From contig JAKLJY010000001.1 in assembly GCA_023150895.1 (NCBI GenBank), positions 1-64,000 of the forward strand: a DNA stretch of 64,000 nucleotides. Reading direction: 5' to 3'. The notes under the pieces are model-generated. The model made no database searches, was not told the origin of the DNA, and worked only from the letters and a program-made list of their open reading frames with translations. Position 1 is the stretch's first letter. Each line of letters starts with the position of its first letter. Origin of the DNA: Myxococcota bacterium. Its GTDB lineage: Bacteria; Myxococcota_A; Bradymonadia; UBA7976; UBA1532. Positions 9,501 to 16,544 of the stretch are shown piece after piece. The position numbers and the translations under genes are program-made.

Positions 9501-9661
9501 GTCGGGTCGACAGGCGTTCCGCCGACGGCCTGCCCGCCCGCGCCCTGACCGCCGCCCGCGGATTCCGCGAAACCGGCCTGGTCGTCCGCACACCCGAGGA
9601 CGGCGGCGCTCATCGAGACGACGAGGGCGGCCACGCGCCCGAATGTGATCCGTTGCTGCAT
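6527..9661 (-). CDS. multihaem c-type cytochrome lipoprotein (about 11 haem sites)
   Basis: This is a 1044-residue extracytoplasmic electron carrier. The N-terminus MQQRITFGRVAALV is followed by a lipobox ending VLGC, then a Gly-rich tether and a Cys-rich segment (residues about 75-115). Ten classical CXXCH haem sites are visible: CMECH, CTGCH, CGDCH, CTACH, CVGCH, CIDCH, CENCH, CSVCH, CIGCH and CVSCH. One extra CGAQGCH site has the wider CX4CH spacing. The architecture recalls outer-surface multihaem cytochromes used for extracellular or metal electron transfer, but no specific family is claimed. GGGAGAG precedes the ATG at 9661. It is the first gene of a two-gene operon with the CX4CH lipoprotein and is divergent from lgt. 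Maturation would need a cytochrome c assembly system, which is not in the window. Confidence 0.87.
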   Translation of the reverse strand: MQQRITFGRVAALVVSMSAAVLGCADDQAGFAESAGGGQGAGGQAVGGTPVDPTPQRDAGPNAPEGDFGAPDPACESYDFRGQIYNCAELDRCTEQDISYRLACCQCDPAYCDPAVGCETPPPADGGGLPEPPPAPGVESCMECHNGAQANDYSGPGLSNPHPFRGAEKISCTGCHGGNPNGNGKLGSHVPPPPAIGDRAKQIIDPFAFFNRRTLAGIDKLQPSEYQDPAQPGTTYTNLDWLQFINPGDLRVVGEGRGCGAQGCHFNKHAQWFTRAPIGTEMGFFSVTRFLFGIDNMIPEHRGRDKDGDTLADSAFRAVTNPAYNEATREVGEVGRLLEQRELGQYNGPMRDNAAYDAAALPGYLINAAQDAQRPNRVRAESPLHHLLDEQVSITCGDCHAGSAGQNDRYADFRSSGCTACHMEYSYDGRSRSNDPNVNKNEPANPDAIAAGERSHIESHQIRNVAKILPNGGFVRGISDHACVGCHQGSNRTVLQYWGIRLDQNQDLVNNFQYPAAPVTFTNTANDERLFDPAIANQTFNGRNANQYIWTEDYDGDGRDDTPADVHFEAGLGCIDCHGSRDVHGGTEGDATSGRLQSRMDQQVKIRCENCHGGGDAYAPTRDCTTYTGAAATCAQDAEGNALRNVTRDANGDYWLTSRLDGRPHYIPQTRDVVVNQPSKRHPVTGRQLYSPKASYAMGRADGDLSNGIGPVQNNPALVPQGFAHTDTMECSVCHSSWQNNCIGCHLRTQYDVNPNNYFFSNITGERILLKQANADFTYISPVMMYLGINTKGKIQSFGPHMKVFYGFIDRNGTASNVITAADRLGEGNNANNGARNAFPGLGHNAFFAHSIRGKVAADKEGPRYCVSCHLNQAQVTNFGAGYDAFRANYANNNFNQLDFNLLKQHIGQNPGNQLNSPYWVHMAAGLGSGLFLFDADGCPVNPLDNNANRKICNNGAPAANFNLNNVKFDLDRMVTANGVPNTSSTRPIIQAGKPRIGASNPELSGPLDAQTIQKLTDPNGGRVLDSWIDANGDPQGAAANFIQ

Positions 9662-9796
9662 CCCTGCTCTCCCATCGGCAAAAGTCTGTTCAAGGCCCCG
9701 TCGTCGCCCGGTACGGTCGACGCCAGGGACCACTCCCCGACGGGACGTACAGCAAGATTCGTGCCGAATCGCCGTCCGTGGAGTTCCTCGATTTGC

Positions 9797-9814
9797 TGGG
9801 GACACTCCTCCCCA
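9797..9814. promoter_or_regulatory. inverted repeat in the cytochrome/lgt divergent region
   Basis: TGGGGA and TCCCCA form 6-base arms around a 6-base spacer. The repeat lies 46 bases before the lgt start within the 198-base region shared with the divergent cytochrome gene. It may be an operator or a leader hairpin; there is no direct evidence for either. Confidence 0.25.
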
Positions 9815-9859
9815 CCTTATGCCATCCTCCGCCGACTTTTCGACCCCCTTGGAGCCACC

Positions 9860-10714
9860 ATGCTCGTCTGGAACTTCGACCCGCAAATCGTCTCGTTTCT
9901 GCCCATCCGCTGGTACGGCGTCCTCTTCGCGGCGATGCTGATGGTCGGGTTTCAGTTCTGGCGATGGCAGGTCCTCCGCGCCGGCCGAAAGGAGGCCGAG
10001 GCCGAGGCGTTCCTGATGGCCGCGGTGATCGCGGTGATCGGCGGTGCCCGCCTCGGGCATTGCCTCTTTTACGAGCCGGAGAAGTACCTGCGGCACCCGA
10101 TCGAAATCCTGAAGGTCTGGGAAGGCGGTCTCGCGAGCCACGGCGCGACGATCGGGCTGCTGCTCGCGATGTTCTGGTGGGGACGCAAGCACGCGATGGC
10201 GTTCATCGAGGTGCTCGACCGCTTTTCGTTCGCCGCCTGCGCCGGGGTGATCTTCGTGCGCGTCGCCAACTTCACGAACAGCGAAATCGTCGGACGGGTC
10301 ACGGATCCCGAGAGCGCTCCCTTCGCCGTGAAGTTCGTGCGCTCGGTCGAGGACCGTGCGCTCGCGCATCTCGCGTCGGGTGATTTCTCGCGCGTGCCCT
10401 GGCGACACCCCGCGCAGCTGTATGAAGCGGCCCTCGGGCTCTTCGTGGTCGCCGTTCTCTACCTCGTCGACCGCCGCCTGGGCGAGTCCCGCCGCCGGGG
10501 GCTGCTCGGTTTCCTCTTCCTGACCCTGTACTTCGGCGGACGCTGCGTCACGGAGTTCTACAAGGAGTTCCAGACGCTGACGCCCGAACAATCGCCCTTC
10601 ACGATGGGGCAGTATCTCTCGGCGCCGTTCGCGCTCGCCGGCCTGTTCGGCCTCATCTCGGTCCTTCGTCGCCCGTCCTCAACGAGCGGTGGAACGCCCG
10701 GCTCGGTCGGGTGA
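9860..10714 (+). CDS. lgt: prolipoprotein diacylglyceryl transferase
   Basis: Lgt moves diacylglycerol from phosphatidylglycerol to the lipobox cysteine of prelipoproteins in the inner membrane. The product is 284 residues with about seven membrane segments. Family motifs are visible: GHCLFYEPEKYLRHPIEIL, then KVWEGGLASHGATIG with the essential His-Gly, then the signature RVANFTNSEIVGR (usually R-x-GN-F-x-N-x-E, here Ala for the first Gly), and HPAQLYEAALG. The ATG at 9860 follows TTGGAGCC. The gene is monocistronic, divergent from a lipoprotein cytochrome operon, and overlaps the 3' end of the convergent argA-like gene by 62 bases. Confidence 0.95.
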   Translation: MLVWNFDPQIVSFLPIRWYGVLFAAMLMVGFQFWRWQVLRAGRKEAEAEAFLMAAVIAVIGGARLGHCLFYEPEKYLRHPIEILKVWEGGLASHGATIGLLLAMFWWGRKHAMAFIEVLDRFSFAACAGVIFVRVANFTNSEIVGRVTDPESAPFAVKFVRSVEDRALAHLASGDFSRVPWRHPAQLYEAALGLFVVAVLYLVDRRLGESRRRGLLGFLFLTLYFGGRCVTEFYKEFQTLTPEQSPFTMGQYLSAPFALAGLFGLISVLRRPSSTSGGTPGSVG

Positions 10715-11792
10715 AGTCGTAGGCGCGCTGCCACGCCGCCGGCAACGCCTCTCGTTCGATGGGGACGAACTCCAGGCTCTCGAAGAAGCGCCACATTCGT
10801 TCGTCGATCGAGAGGGCGAAGAGGTCGCCGTAGCCCAGCGTACGCCCCCACTCGATGAGGGCAAGGCCGAGCTTCCGGGCGCGTCCGCGCCCCCGGTGCC
10901 GAGGCAGGGTGGCAAACCGCGAGAGCTCTGCCCACGTCCCGTAGGGCGCGAGCCGCGCCGTCCCGATCACCACGCCGTCGATCGCGTAGACGAGGTGCTG
11001 GTCGACCGTCGCGAGGAGCTCGTCCTCCGAGACCGGCCGCACGACGCCGCGCTCCATCTCCGCGCGCAGCAGGAGTGAAACGTCCGCGGCATCGGCGAGC
11101 GTCGCCCGCCGGACCTCTTCGGAGAGTTCCCCCCCGACGAGCACGCCGGCACCTTGGTGGGTGAACAGCTCCTCGAAGACCACGCCGGGCCGACCATCGA
11201 GGAGCACGACCCCCGGCACGCCCGCGTCCAGAAGCTCGAGCACGAACCGCCAGCTCTCCCGGGCGTCTTGGGCACCGTCCGCGGGCTCTCGGGCCCGCTC
11301 GGCCGCCTCGTCCCGCGTCAGGTGAGGTCGAGTGTCCCCACCGAGCAGGTGCTGTGCTTCCGAGGTCACGAACAGGACCCGGCGAGCCCGGAGCGACAAT
11401 GCGATTCGCCGCCCGATCTCGAATCCGGCCGCCCTCCGCCGCCCGGAAGCCGCGTCGGGCAGCAACACGACGGGGACCTGCCCCGCGCCCAGAGTTCGGG
11501 AGACCGCGGCGAGCACATAGGCGGGCTCGTCGTCGCCGTCGAGAATCTCGAGGGGGAATCCTTGCCGCCGGGCGAGGGAGACGAGGTCCCTCGTCGCGCC
11601 GCCTTGCCAATGGCCGACGACGACCGTCCGCATGCCGTACGCACCGAGCAATCGGAGGTCGAGCTGGAGGTGGGCCAGCGTGACGGAGCCGCCGAGAACG
11701 ACGACGTGGACCGCGCCGCGGTTCCGGCTCGCATAGTGCGCGAGCTCGAGCGCCCGCTGAAGGTCGCGAATCGTGGCCATTCGCTGCTGCAT
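10653..11792 (-). CDS. argA: N-acetylglutamate synthase (ArgA-type)
   Basis: This is a 379-residue fusion of an N-terminal amino-acid-kinase-like domain (residues about 15-225) and a C-terminal GNAT acetyltransferase. That organisation makes N-acetylglutamate, the first step of arginine synthesis. The kinase part has VVLGGSVT and VVLLPD but lacks a full kinase active site, as in ArgA, where it serves arginine feedback. The GNAT part has the acetyl-CoA loop LPRHRGRGRARKLG and ends W-x-x-AYDFTRPSRAFHRSL, like the ArgA tail. The start is uncertain: ATG at 11792 (MQQRMATIRDL) and ATG at 11780 are both possible and neither has a strong ribosome site. A cluster of GTCCA half-sites lies just upstream. 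The 3' end overlaps lgt by 62 bases on the opposite strand. Confidence 0.8.
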   Translation of the reverse strand: MQQRMATIRDLQRALELAHYASRNRGAVHVVVLGGSVTLAHLQLDLRLLGAYGMRTVVVGHWQGGATRDLVSLARRQGFPLEILDGDDEPAYVLAAVSRTLGAGQVPVVLLPDAASGRRRAAGFEIGRRIALSLRARRVLFVTSEAQHLLGGDTRPHLTRDEAAERAREPADGAQDARESWRFVLELLDAGVPGVVLLDGRPGVVFEELFTHQGAGVLVGGELSEEVRRATLADAADVSLLLRAEMERGVVRPVSEDELLATVDQHLVYAIDGVVIGTARLAPYGTWAELSRFATLPRHRGRGRARKLGLALIEWGRTLGYGDLFALSIDERMWRFFESLEFVPIEREALPAAWQRAYDFTRPSRAFHRSLRTGDEGPR

Positions 11793-11831
11793 GTCTGGGG
11801 TCGATCCGTCCGGCGCCGTGGTGCGTCGAGT

Positions 11832-11869
11832 GTCCAGAAACTGGACGCCCTGTAAAGATTGTGGACACC
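11832..11869. promoter_or_regulatory. candidate operator with GTCCA half-sites
   Basis: A perfect inverted repeat GTCCAG-AAA-CTGGAC covers 11832-11846, and a third half-site GTGGACAC follows about 15 bases later, ending near 11869. It sits in the 170-base region between argA and the divergent PPC-domain gene, about 40 bases from the argA start. It does not resemble the usual ArgR box. Confidence 0.35.
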
Positions 11870-11962
11870 GGCGCTCCACCCCCTCGGCCCGAGCGCAGCC
11901 CGGACGGGGTGCATGGTTGCTGCACACGACGGCCCCGCACTCTCACCTGCGAGGCTTCTCCC

Positions 11963-12397
11963 ATGTCCTTCATCCTCTCCGTGCTCGCCCTTGCCCTGGC
12001 CTGGCCGGGACCACCACCGATGCAGCCCGCCGACTTCTGTGGCCGGGACGCTTACGAGCCCAACGACACACGTCCGTACGCCCGCCGCCTCAGCGGGGTT
12101 TTCGCGGACGGGCGGCTCTGTCCCGGAGACGTCGACTGGTACGCCATTCACCTCGAAAAGGGGGACCGAGTCGCGATCTCGGTGCTCGTCGACCGGGGTC
12201 CCGCGACACCGCCTCCCCTCGTGTACGTCCCGGGCGCACGCAAGCCGGTCGGCACACGCTTCGAAGCGGAGGGGGAGACCGGCACGCGCCTCACGGCATC
12301 CCGCACGGGCTGGTACCGGGTTCGGGTCGACGGCCCCGCGTCCGAGGCGGTGCCCTACGTGCTCTTGGTCTGGCCGACCGCGGGCGCCGAGCGATGA
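11963..12397 (+). CDS. secreted PPC-domain protein
   Basis: This is a 144-residue exported protein. A signal peptide (MSFILSVLALALAWPGPP) is followed by a single bacterial pre-peptidase C-terminal (PPC) domain. The evidence is the hallmark DAYEPNDTRPYARRLSG, then CPGDVDWYAIHLEKGDRV, then a closing GWYRVRVDGP strand. PPC domains normally hang on the end of secreted proteases; here the domain is the whole mature protein, so it may bind a partner or a surface. The start has GAGG upstream. The stop overlaps the 3' end of the convergent SDR gene by 43 bases. Function is unknown. Confidence 0.75.
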   Translation: MSFILSVLALALAWPGPPPMQPADFCGRDAYEPNDTRPYARRLSGVFADGRLCPGDVDWYAIHLEKGDRVAISVLVDRGPATPPPLVYVPGARKPVGTRFEAEGETGTRLTASRTGWYRVRVDGPASEAVPYVLLVWPTAGAER

Positions 12398-13371
12398 CCC
12401 CCGTCGAACAAACCCCGCTCGCGGTACCAGGTGACGACCTCCGGCAGTGCGCTGCCGAACGTATGTCGGGGGACGAACCCGAAACGGTCGCGAGCCTCGT
12501 CGGGCAAGCACGCCCAGCCCGAAGCGCGCACCTGGGCGATGAGCCGCGACACCGAGGCGCCGAGGCCCGCCGAATCGGAGATGCGCTGCGAGACCGGTTC
12601 GAGCCACGAGAGAAGCTTCGGCGGCAACGGCAGCCGAAGGGCCGGGCGCTCCGAGATGAGCCCCTCGAGCCGGTCGACCACCCGCTCCATCGTCTGTACC
12701 TCGCCATCCGAAACGAAATAGGGGCCAAACGCCGGCCCTTCTGCGCCGAGCGCAAGCAGCGTGAGCGACACGAGGTCGTCGACGTGGACGAACGAGAGCT
12801 CGAGCGACGGGACGATGGGGAGCACCCGACTGCGCACCCAGCGGATGACCTGCACGACGTCCGCCGAGTCCGGACCGTACGCGATTGCCGGTCGCAGTAC
12901 GGTCGCCCGGGGGCCCAAGCCTCCCTGGACGATGGCCTCGGCTTCCAGTTTGCTACGACCGTAGCTGTCCATCGGTTGTTCGCCGCCGGGCCGCGCATGT
13001 GCTTGGCCGGGCGTCGACGGCCCCTGTGCCGCGAGACTGCTCATGAAGACGAACCGTTCGACGCCGGCCGCCGCGGCTGCATCGACGACGTTCCGCGTCC
13101 CCTCGACGTTGATGCGGGCGTATGTGCCGTCGCGCCCGGCCGCCGTCGCCGCCGCGAGGTGAACGACGTGGGGCGCGCCGAGCACTGCGGGCACGAGCGA
13201 CTCTCGGGAGAGCACGTCGCCGTAAACAATCTCGAGCGCGGGCAGCGTATCGAGCCCACCGGGGTCGCTGCCCGGGCGCAGGAGCGCCCGCACCCCGTGT
13301 CCTTCGGCGACGAGCCGCCGGCAAAGCGCCCGCCCGATGAATCCGTTCGCTCCCGTAACGAGCATTCTCAT
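12355..13371 (-). CDS. NAD-dependent epimerase/dehydratase (extended SDR)
   Basis: This is a 338-residue Rossmann-fold enzyme. It starts MRMLVTGANGFIGRAL with the nucleotide motif GxNGFIG, has VVHLAAATA, the catalytic Ser in FVFMSSLAA and the Tyr-Lys pair in DSYGRSKLEAE. It has the size and motif order of extended short-chain dehydrogenases acting on NDP-sugars, flavonoid-like ketones or sterols; the substrate cannot be read from sequence. The ATG has GGAG upstream and lies 21 bases after the stop of the sigma-54 activator, so they are probably cotranscribed. The C-terminal tail overlaps the convergent PPC-domain gene by 43 bases. Confidence 0.85.
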   Translation of the reverse strand: MRMLVTGANGFIGRALCRRLVAEGHGVRALLRPGSDPGGLDTLPALEIVYGDVLSRESLVPAVLGAPHVVHLAAATAAGRDGTYARINVEGTRNVVDAAAAAGVERFVFMSSLAAQGPSTPGQAHARPGGEQPMDSYGRSKLEAEAIVQGGLGPRATVLRPAIAYGPDSADVVQVIRWVRSRVLPIVPSLELSFVHVDDLVSLTLLALGAEGPAFGPYFVSDGEVQTMERVVDRLEGLISERPALRLPLPPKLLSWLEPVSQRISDSAGLGASVSRLIAQVRASGWACLPDEARDRFGFVPRHTFGSALPEVVTWYRERGLFDGGHRSAPAVGQTKST

Positions 13372-13392
13372 GCTTCACGCTCCGCTCGGCGG

Positions 13393-15054
13393 TCAGTCCG
13401 ATCCGCCTTCTATCCCGTGTCGGGCCAGCTTCCGGTAGAGGTTCCTGCGGGACACGCCCAGGGCTTCGGCAGCCCGAGACTTGTTCCATTGGCAGTCGAC
13501 CAGCGCGTCCAGGATCCGCTGCCGTTCGGCCCCCTCCCAATCGGCACGTGTCCTGATCGTCCGCGGTCGCGGCTCGGCCACCTCGACGGGCGCATCGAGA
13601 AGAGGCGTCGGGACCGACGGCTCGGCCGGTCGCTGCATCGTCGGCAACCGGAGTTCCTCGGCACCGACGACGGGCCCGCGGGCGAGGATCGCGCTGGACT
13701 TCACCGCGTTTTCGAGTTGGCGCACGTTTCCTGGCCAATCGAACCGGACGAGCGCCTGCAGTGCCTCCGGGGCCAGACGGCGCGGGGGAAGCCCGAACTC
13801 CGTCGAGACCTGCTCGAGGAAGTGCAAGACGAGCGCCGGGATGTCCTCGAGCCGATCACGCAATGGCGGGACATGCACCTCGACGACATTCAAGCGGTAG
13901 AAGAGGTCCTCGCGAAATCGGCCGGAGTTCGTCTCCCGCCGAAGGTCCCGATTGGTCGCGGCGACAATCCGCGCTTCGACCTTTTCGGCATCGCGCCCGC
14001 CGATGGGACGCACTTCCTTCTCCTGGAGGACACGAAGCAGCTTGCTCTGAACACTCAGCGGCATCTCGCCGATCTCGTCGAGAAACACCGTGCCCGCCCT
14101 CGCGGCCCGAAACAGACCCTCTTTGTCGGCGTTCGCACCGGTGAAAGACCCGCGTTTGAACCCGAACAGCTCGCTCTCGAGCAAGTTCTCGGGGATGGCC
14201 GCGCAGTTGATGGCCATGAACGGCTGAAGCTTGCGGGGCCCGCCGTAGTGGAGCGCCCGCGCGAAGAGCTCCTTGCCGGTGCCGCTTTCCCCGGTGATGA
14301 GGACGGGGACCGGGTAGTCCATCACCTGATTCAGCGTATCGAAGATGCGGTGCATCCGCGGGCTGCGACCGACGATGTTGCCGAACGTGTACTTCAGTCC
14401 GAGCGCCCGATTCTTGGCCTCGAGATCCCGCTCGACGCGGGCGATCTCCACGGACTTGGCCGCGACATCGTCCTGAAGACTCGCAGTGAGCCGTTCGAGG
14501 CTCGCTTTGGCCTTCCGGAGTTCTTCCCCCTGCACCTCGAGCCGCTGAACGAGCCGCCGCATTTCGACCGCGACGGCGGCGACGTCGCCGAAGTCCTGAA
14601 GAAGCCGAAGGTCATCGGCGTCGAAGCCCGTGTGGCCGGCGGCCATGCGGTCGAGATAGATGGCGCCGAGGACGTGCTCTCGCGTCCGGATGGGGATGGC
14701 CATGACCGACTTCACCGCCATCTCGTGGAGCGATTCGCTCGCCGAGAACCGCTCGTCCTCGAGGGCGTTGTTGCTCATGACGGCCTCGCCCGCGGTCAGG
14801 ACCCGATCGGCGATGGCGCGACTCGGCCGGAACCGCTCGCTTCGAACCGTCTCGCGATCGATGTTCTGCGCGGCCCGCACCCGCACGTTGCCGTCGGACT
14901 CGCGCAGGAGGATGAATCCGCGGTCGGCCTTCGCAAACTCCACGACGCTCTCGAGCGCCAGGTCCAGCAGATGGCCGACCTCTTCCTCTTCAATGAGGCG
15001 CTTGTTCAGCGACAGCAGGCGTTCGAGGCGCGCGATGCGGGTCTGCGGATCCAT
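13393..15054 (-). CDS. GAF-domain sigma-54-dependent activator (Fis-type)
   Basis: This is a 553-residue enhancer-binding regulator. Domains in order are a GAF sensor (about 20-165), a coiled-coil linker (about 165-215), an AAA+ ATPase (about 228-450) and a Fis-type helix-turn-helix (about 515-550, [19 protein letters not shown]). Walker A GESGTGKE is at 255-262, Walker B FLDEIGE near 324 and the arginine-finger region [10 protein letters not shown] near 380. The loop that contacts sigma-54 reads GSFTGA (302-307) rather than the usual GAFTGA. The cognate signal may be a small molecule or redox state bound by GAF. It is the first gene before the SDR and divergent from miaB. The ATG at 15054 follows GAAAGG. 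Confidence 0.92.
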   Translation of the reverse strand: MDPQTRIARLERLLSLNKRLIEEEEVGHLLDLALESVVEFAKADRGFILLRESDGNVRVRAAQNIDRETVRSERFRPSRAIADRVLTAGEAVMSNNALEDERFSASESLHEMAVKSVMAIPIRTREHVLGAIYLDRMAAGHTGFDADDLRLLQDFGDVAAVAVEMRRLVQRLEVQGEELRKAKASLERLTASLQDDVAAKSVEIARVERDLEAKNRALGLKYTFGNIVGRSPRMHRIFDTLNQVMDYPVPVLITGESGTGKELFARALHYGGPRKLQPFMAINCAAIPENLLESELFGFKRGSFTGANADKEGLFRAARAGTVFLDEIGEMPLSVQSKLLRVLQEKEVRPIGGRDAEKVEARIVAATNRDLRRETNSGRFREDLFYRLNVVEVHVPPLRDRLEDIPALVLHFLEQVSTEFGLPPRRLAPEALQALVRFDWPGNVRQLENAVKSSAILARGPVVGAEELRLPTMQRPAEPSVPTPLLDAPVEVAEPRPRTIRTRADWEGAERQRILDALVDCQWNKSRAAEALGVSRRNLYRKLARHGIEGGSD

Positions 15055-15129
15055 GAGAGCGGCCTTTCGTCCACCGTCGTCTCCCCCCTCGAATCGGCAT
15101 TAACGCAGAGACGCGCGCCGGCGACCAGC

Positions 15130-15158
15130 TTGACGTTGCGTGACCCCTTCCGTAGCGT
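15130..15158 (+). promoter_or_regulatory. candidate sigma-70 promoter of miaB
   Basis: TTGACG (15130-15135) and TAGCGT (15153-15158) are separated by 17 bases, about 70 bases before the miaB start. The -35 is 5 of 6 to consensus and the -10 only 3 of 6. Confidence 0.35.
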
Positions 15159-15230
15159 GTCCGCCTTTGATCGCCGGCCCCGCGCGCAGCTCGCTCGGGC
15201 GTTTCCGGGCGAGCACCAAGAGGACACTCC

Positions 15231-16541
15231 ATGGCGCGAACCGTATTCGTCGAGACGTACGGCTGTCAGATGAACGAAGCCGACAGCGAGATGATGGCCG
15301 GTCTCCTCCGGCACCGGGGCTTCTCGGTCGCGCAGAGCGCAGACGAGGCGGATGTCGTGCTTCTGAACACCTGCGCGGTCCGGGAGCGCGCCGAAGAGCG
15401 CATCTTCGGCCGCCTCGGCTGGCTCAAGTCGATGAAGGCCGCGCGACCGGGGATGATACTGGGCGTCACCGGCTGCATGGCGGAGCGGATGCGTGACGAG
15501 CTCGTTGCGCGCGCGCCCTATGTCGACCTCGTGGTCGGCCCGGACGCTTACCGACGTTTGCCGGATCTGATCGACAAGGCCCGCGACGTGGACGACGACC
15601 CGCTCATCGACGTCCGACTCGACCGCAACGAGACCTATCAGGGCGTTCAGGTCGAGCGCGCGCCCGGGGTCTCGGGCTGGGTCACGGTCATGCGCGGATG
15701 TGACAAGTTCTGCACCTTCTGCATCGTTCCCTTCGTTCGCGGGCGAGAGCGCAGTCTGCCGCCCGAGGAGGTCGTTGCCGAGGTCACCGCGATGGCGGCC
15801 GCTGGATTCAAGGAGGTCACTCTCCTTGGTCAGACGGTCTCGAGCTACTACGAGCGCGGTCGCGACTTCGCCGATCTGCTGCGGGCCGTGTCGACCGTCG
15901 ATGGCATCGCGCGGATTCGATACACGTCGCCGTATCCGAACGACTTCAGCGACCGACTCCTCGACGCCCTCGCCAGCCTGCCGAAGGTCGGTGCCTACGT
16001 TCATCTGCCCGTGCAGAGCGGCAGCACCCGGATCCTCAAGGACATGCGGCGGGGATACACGGCCGAAGGGTATCGCGCCCTCGTCGCCCGGCTCCGCGAT
16101 CGCCTGCCCGGTCACGCGCTGAGCACGGACATCATCGTCGGCTATCCCGGGGAGACCGACGCGGATTTCCACGAAACGCTCGCCCTCGTCTCCGACCTCC
16201 GCTTCGACAGCGCGTTCATGTTCGCCTACAGCGAGCGCGACGGAACGCAGGCCGCCCGCACGCGGCCCGACGACGTGCCCGACGCGGTGAAGGGTGAGCG
16301 GCTGCAGAAGGTGATTGCTTTGCAGGAGTCCATCAGCAAGGAGAAGTACGCTGCGATGATCGGGCGTGAGGTCGAACTCCTCCTGTCGGGTCGCAGCAAG
16401 AAGAATGAAGCGTGCTTCATCGGTCGAACGAGCTGCTTCAAGACGACGGTGCTCGCCCCGGGCCCGTACGCCGCGGGTGATCTCGTCCGGGCGCGCGTCA
16501 CCGATGCGACGAGTCACACGCTCTTCGCAGAAGCGATCTGA
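15231..16541 (+). CDS. miaB: tRNA-2-methylthio-N6-dimethylallyladenosine synthase
   Basis: MiaB is a radical-SAM methylthiotransferase that adds the methylthio group to i6A37 of tRNAs reading UNN codons. The product is 436 residues with the full family plan: an N-terminal UPF0004 domain with cysteines at 12 (YGCQMNEADSE), 48 and 82 for the auxiliary cluster, the radical-SAM CxxxCxxC in GCDKFCTFC (157, 161, 164), and a C-terminal TRAM domain. The motif QMNEADSE is typical of MiaB rather than RimO or MtaB. The ATG is preceded by AAGAGGAC. The HD hydrolase gene follows after 3 bases, so the two are cotranscribed. Confidence 0.95.
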   Translation: MARTVFVETYGCQMNEADSEMMAGLLRHRGFSVAQSADEADVVLLNTCAVRERAEERIFGRLGWLKSMKAARPGMILGVTGCMAERMRDELVARAPYVDLVVGPDAYRRLPDLIDKARDVDDDPLIDVRLDRNETYQGVQVERAPGVSGWVTVMRGCDKFCTFCIVPFVRGRERSLPPEEVVAEVTAMAAAGFKEVTLLGQTVSSYYERGRDFADLLRAVSTVDGIARIRYTSPYPNDFSDRLLDALASLPKVGAYVHLPVQSGSTRILKDMRRGYTAEGYRALVARLRDRLPGHALSTDIIVGYPGETDADFHETLALVSDLRFDSAFMFAYSERDGTQAARTRPDDVPDAVKGERLQKVIALQESISKEKYAAMIGREVELLLSGRSKKNEACFIGRTSCFKTTVLAPGPYAAGDLVRARVTDATSHTLFAEAI

Positions 16542-16544
16542 CAG

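Noticed and set aside
6485-9859. A plus-strand frame running into lgt that would add about 1100 residues
   Set aside because: It is antisense to the multihaem cytochrome gene, and the lgt start at 9860 has its own ribosome site and normal length.
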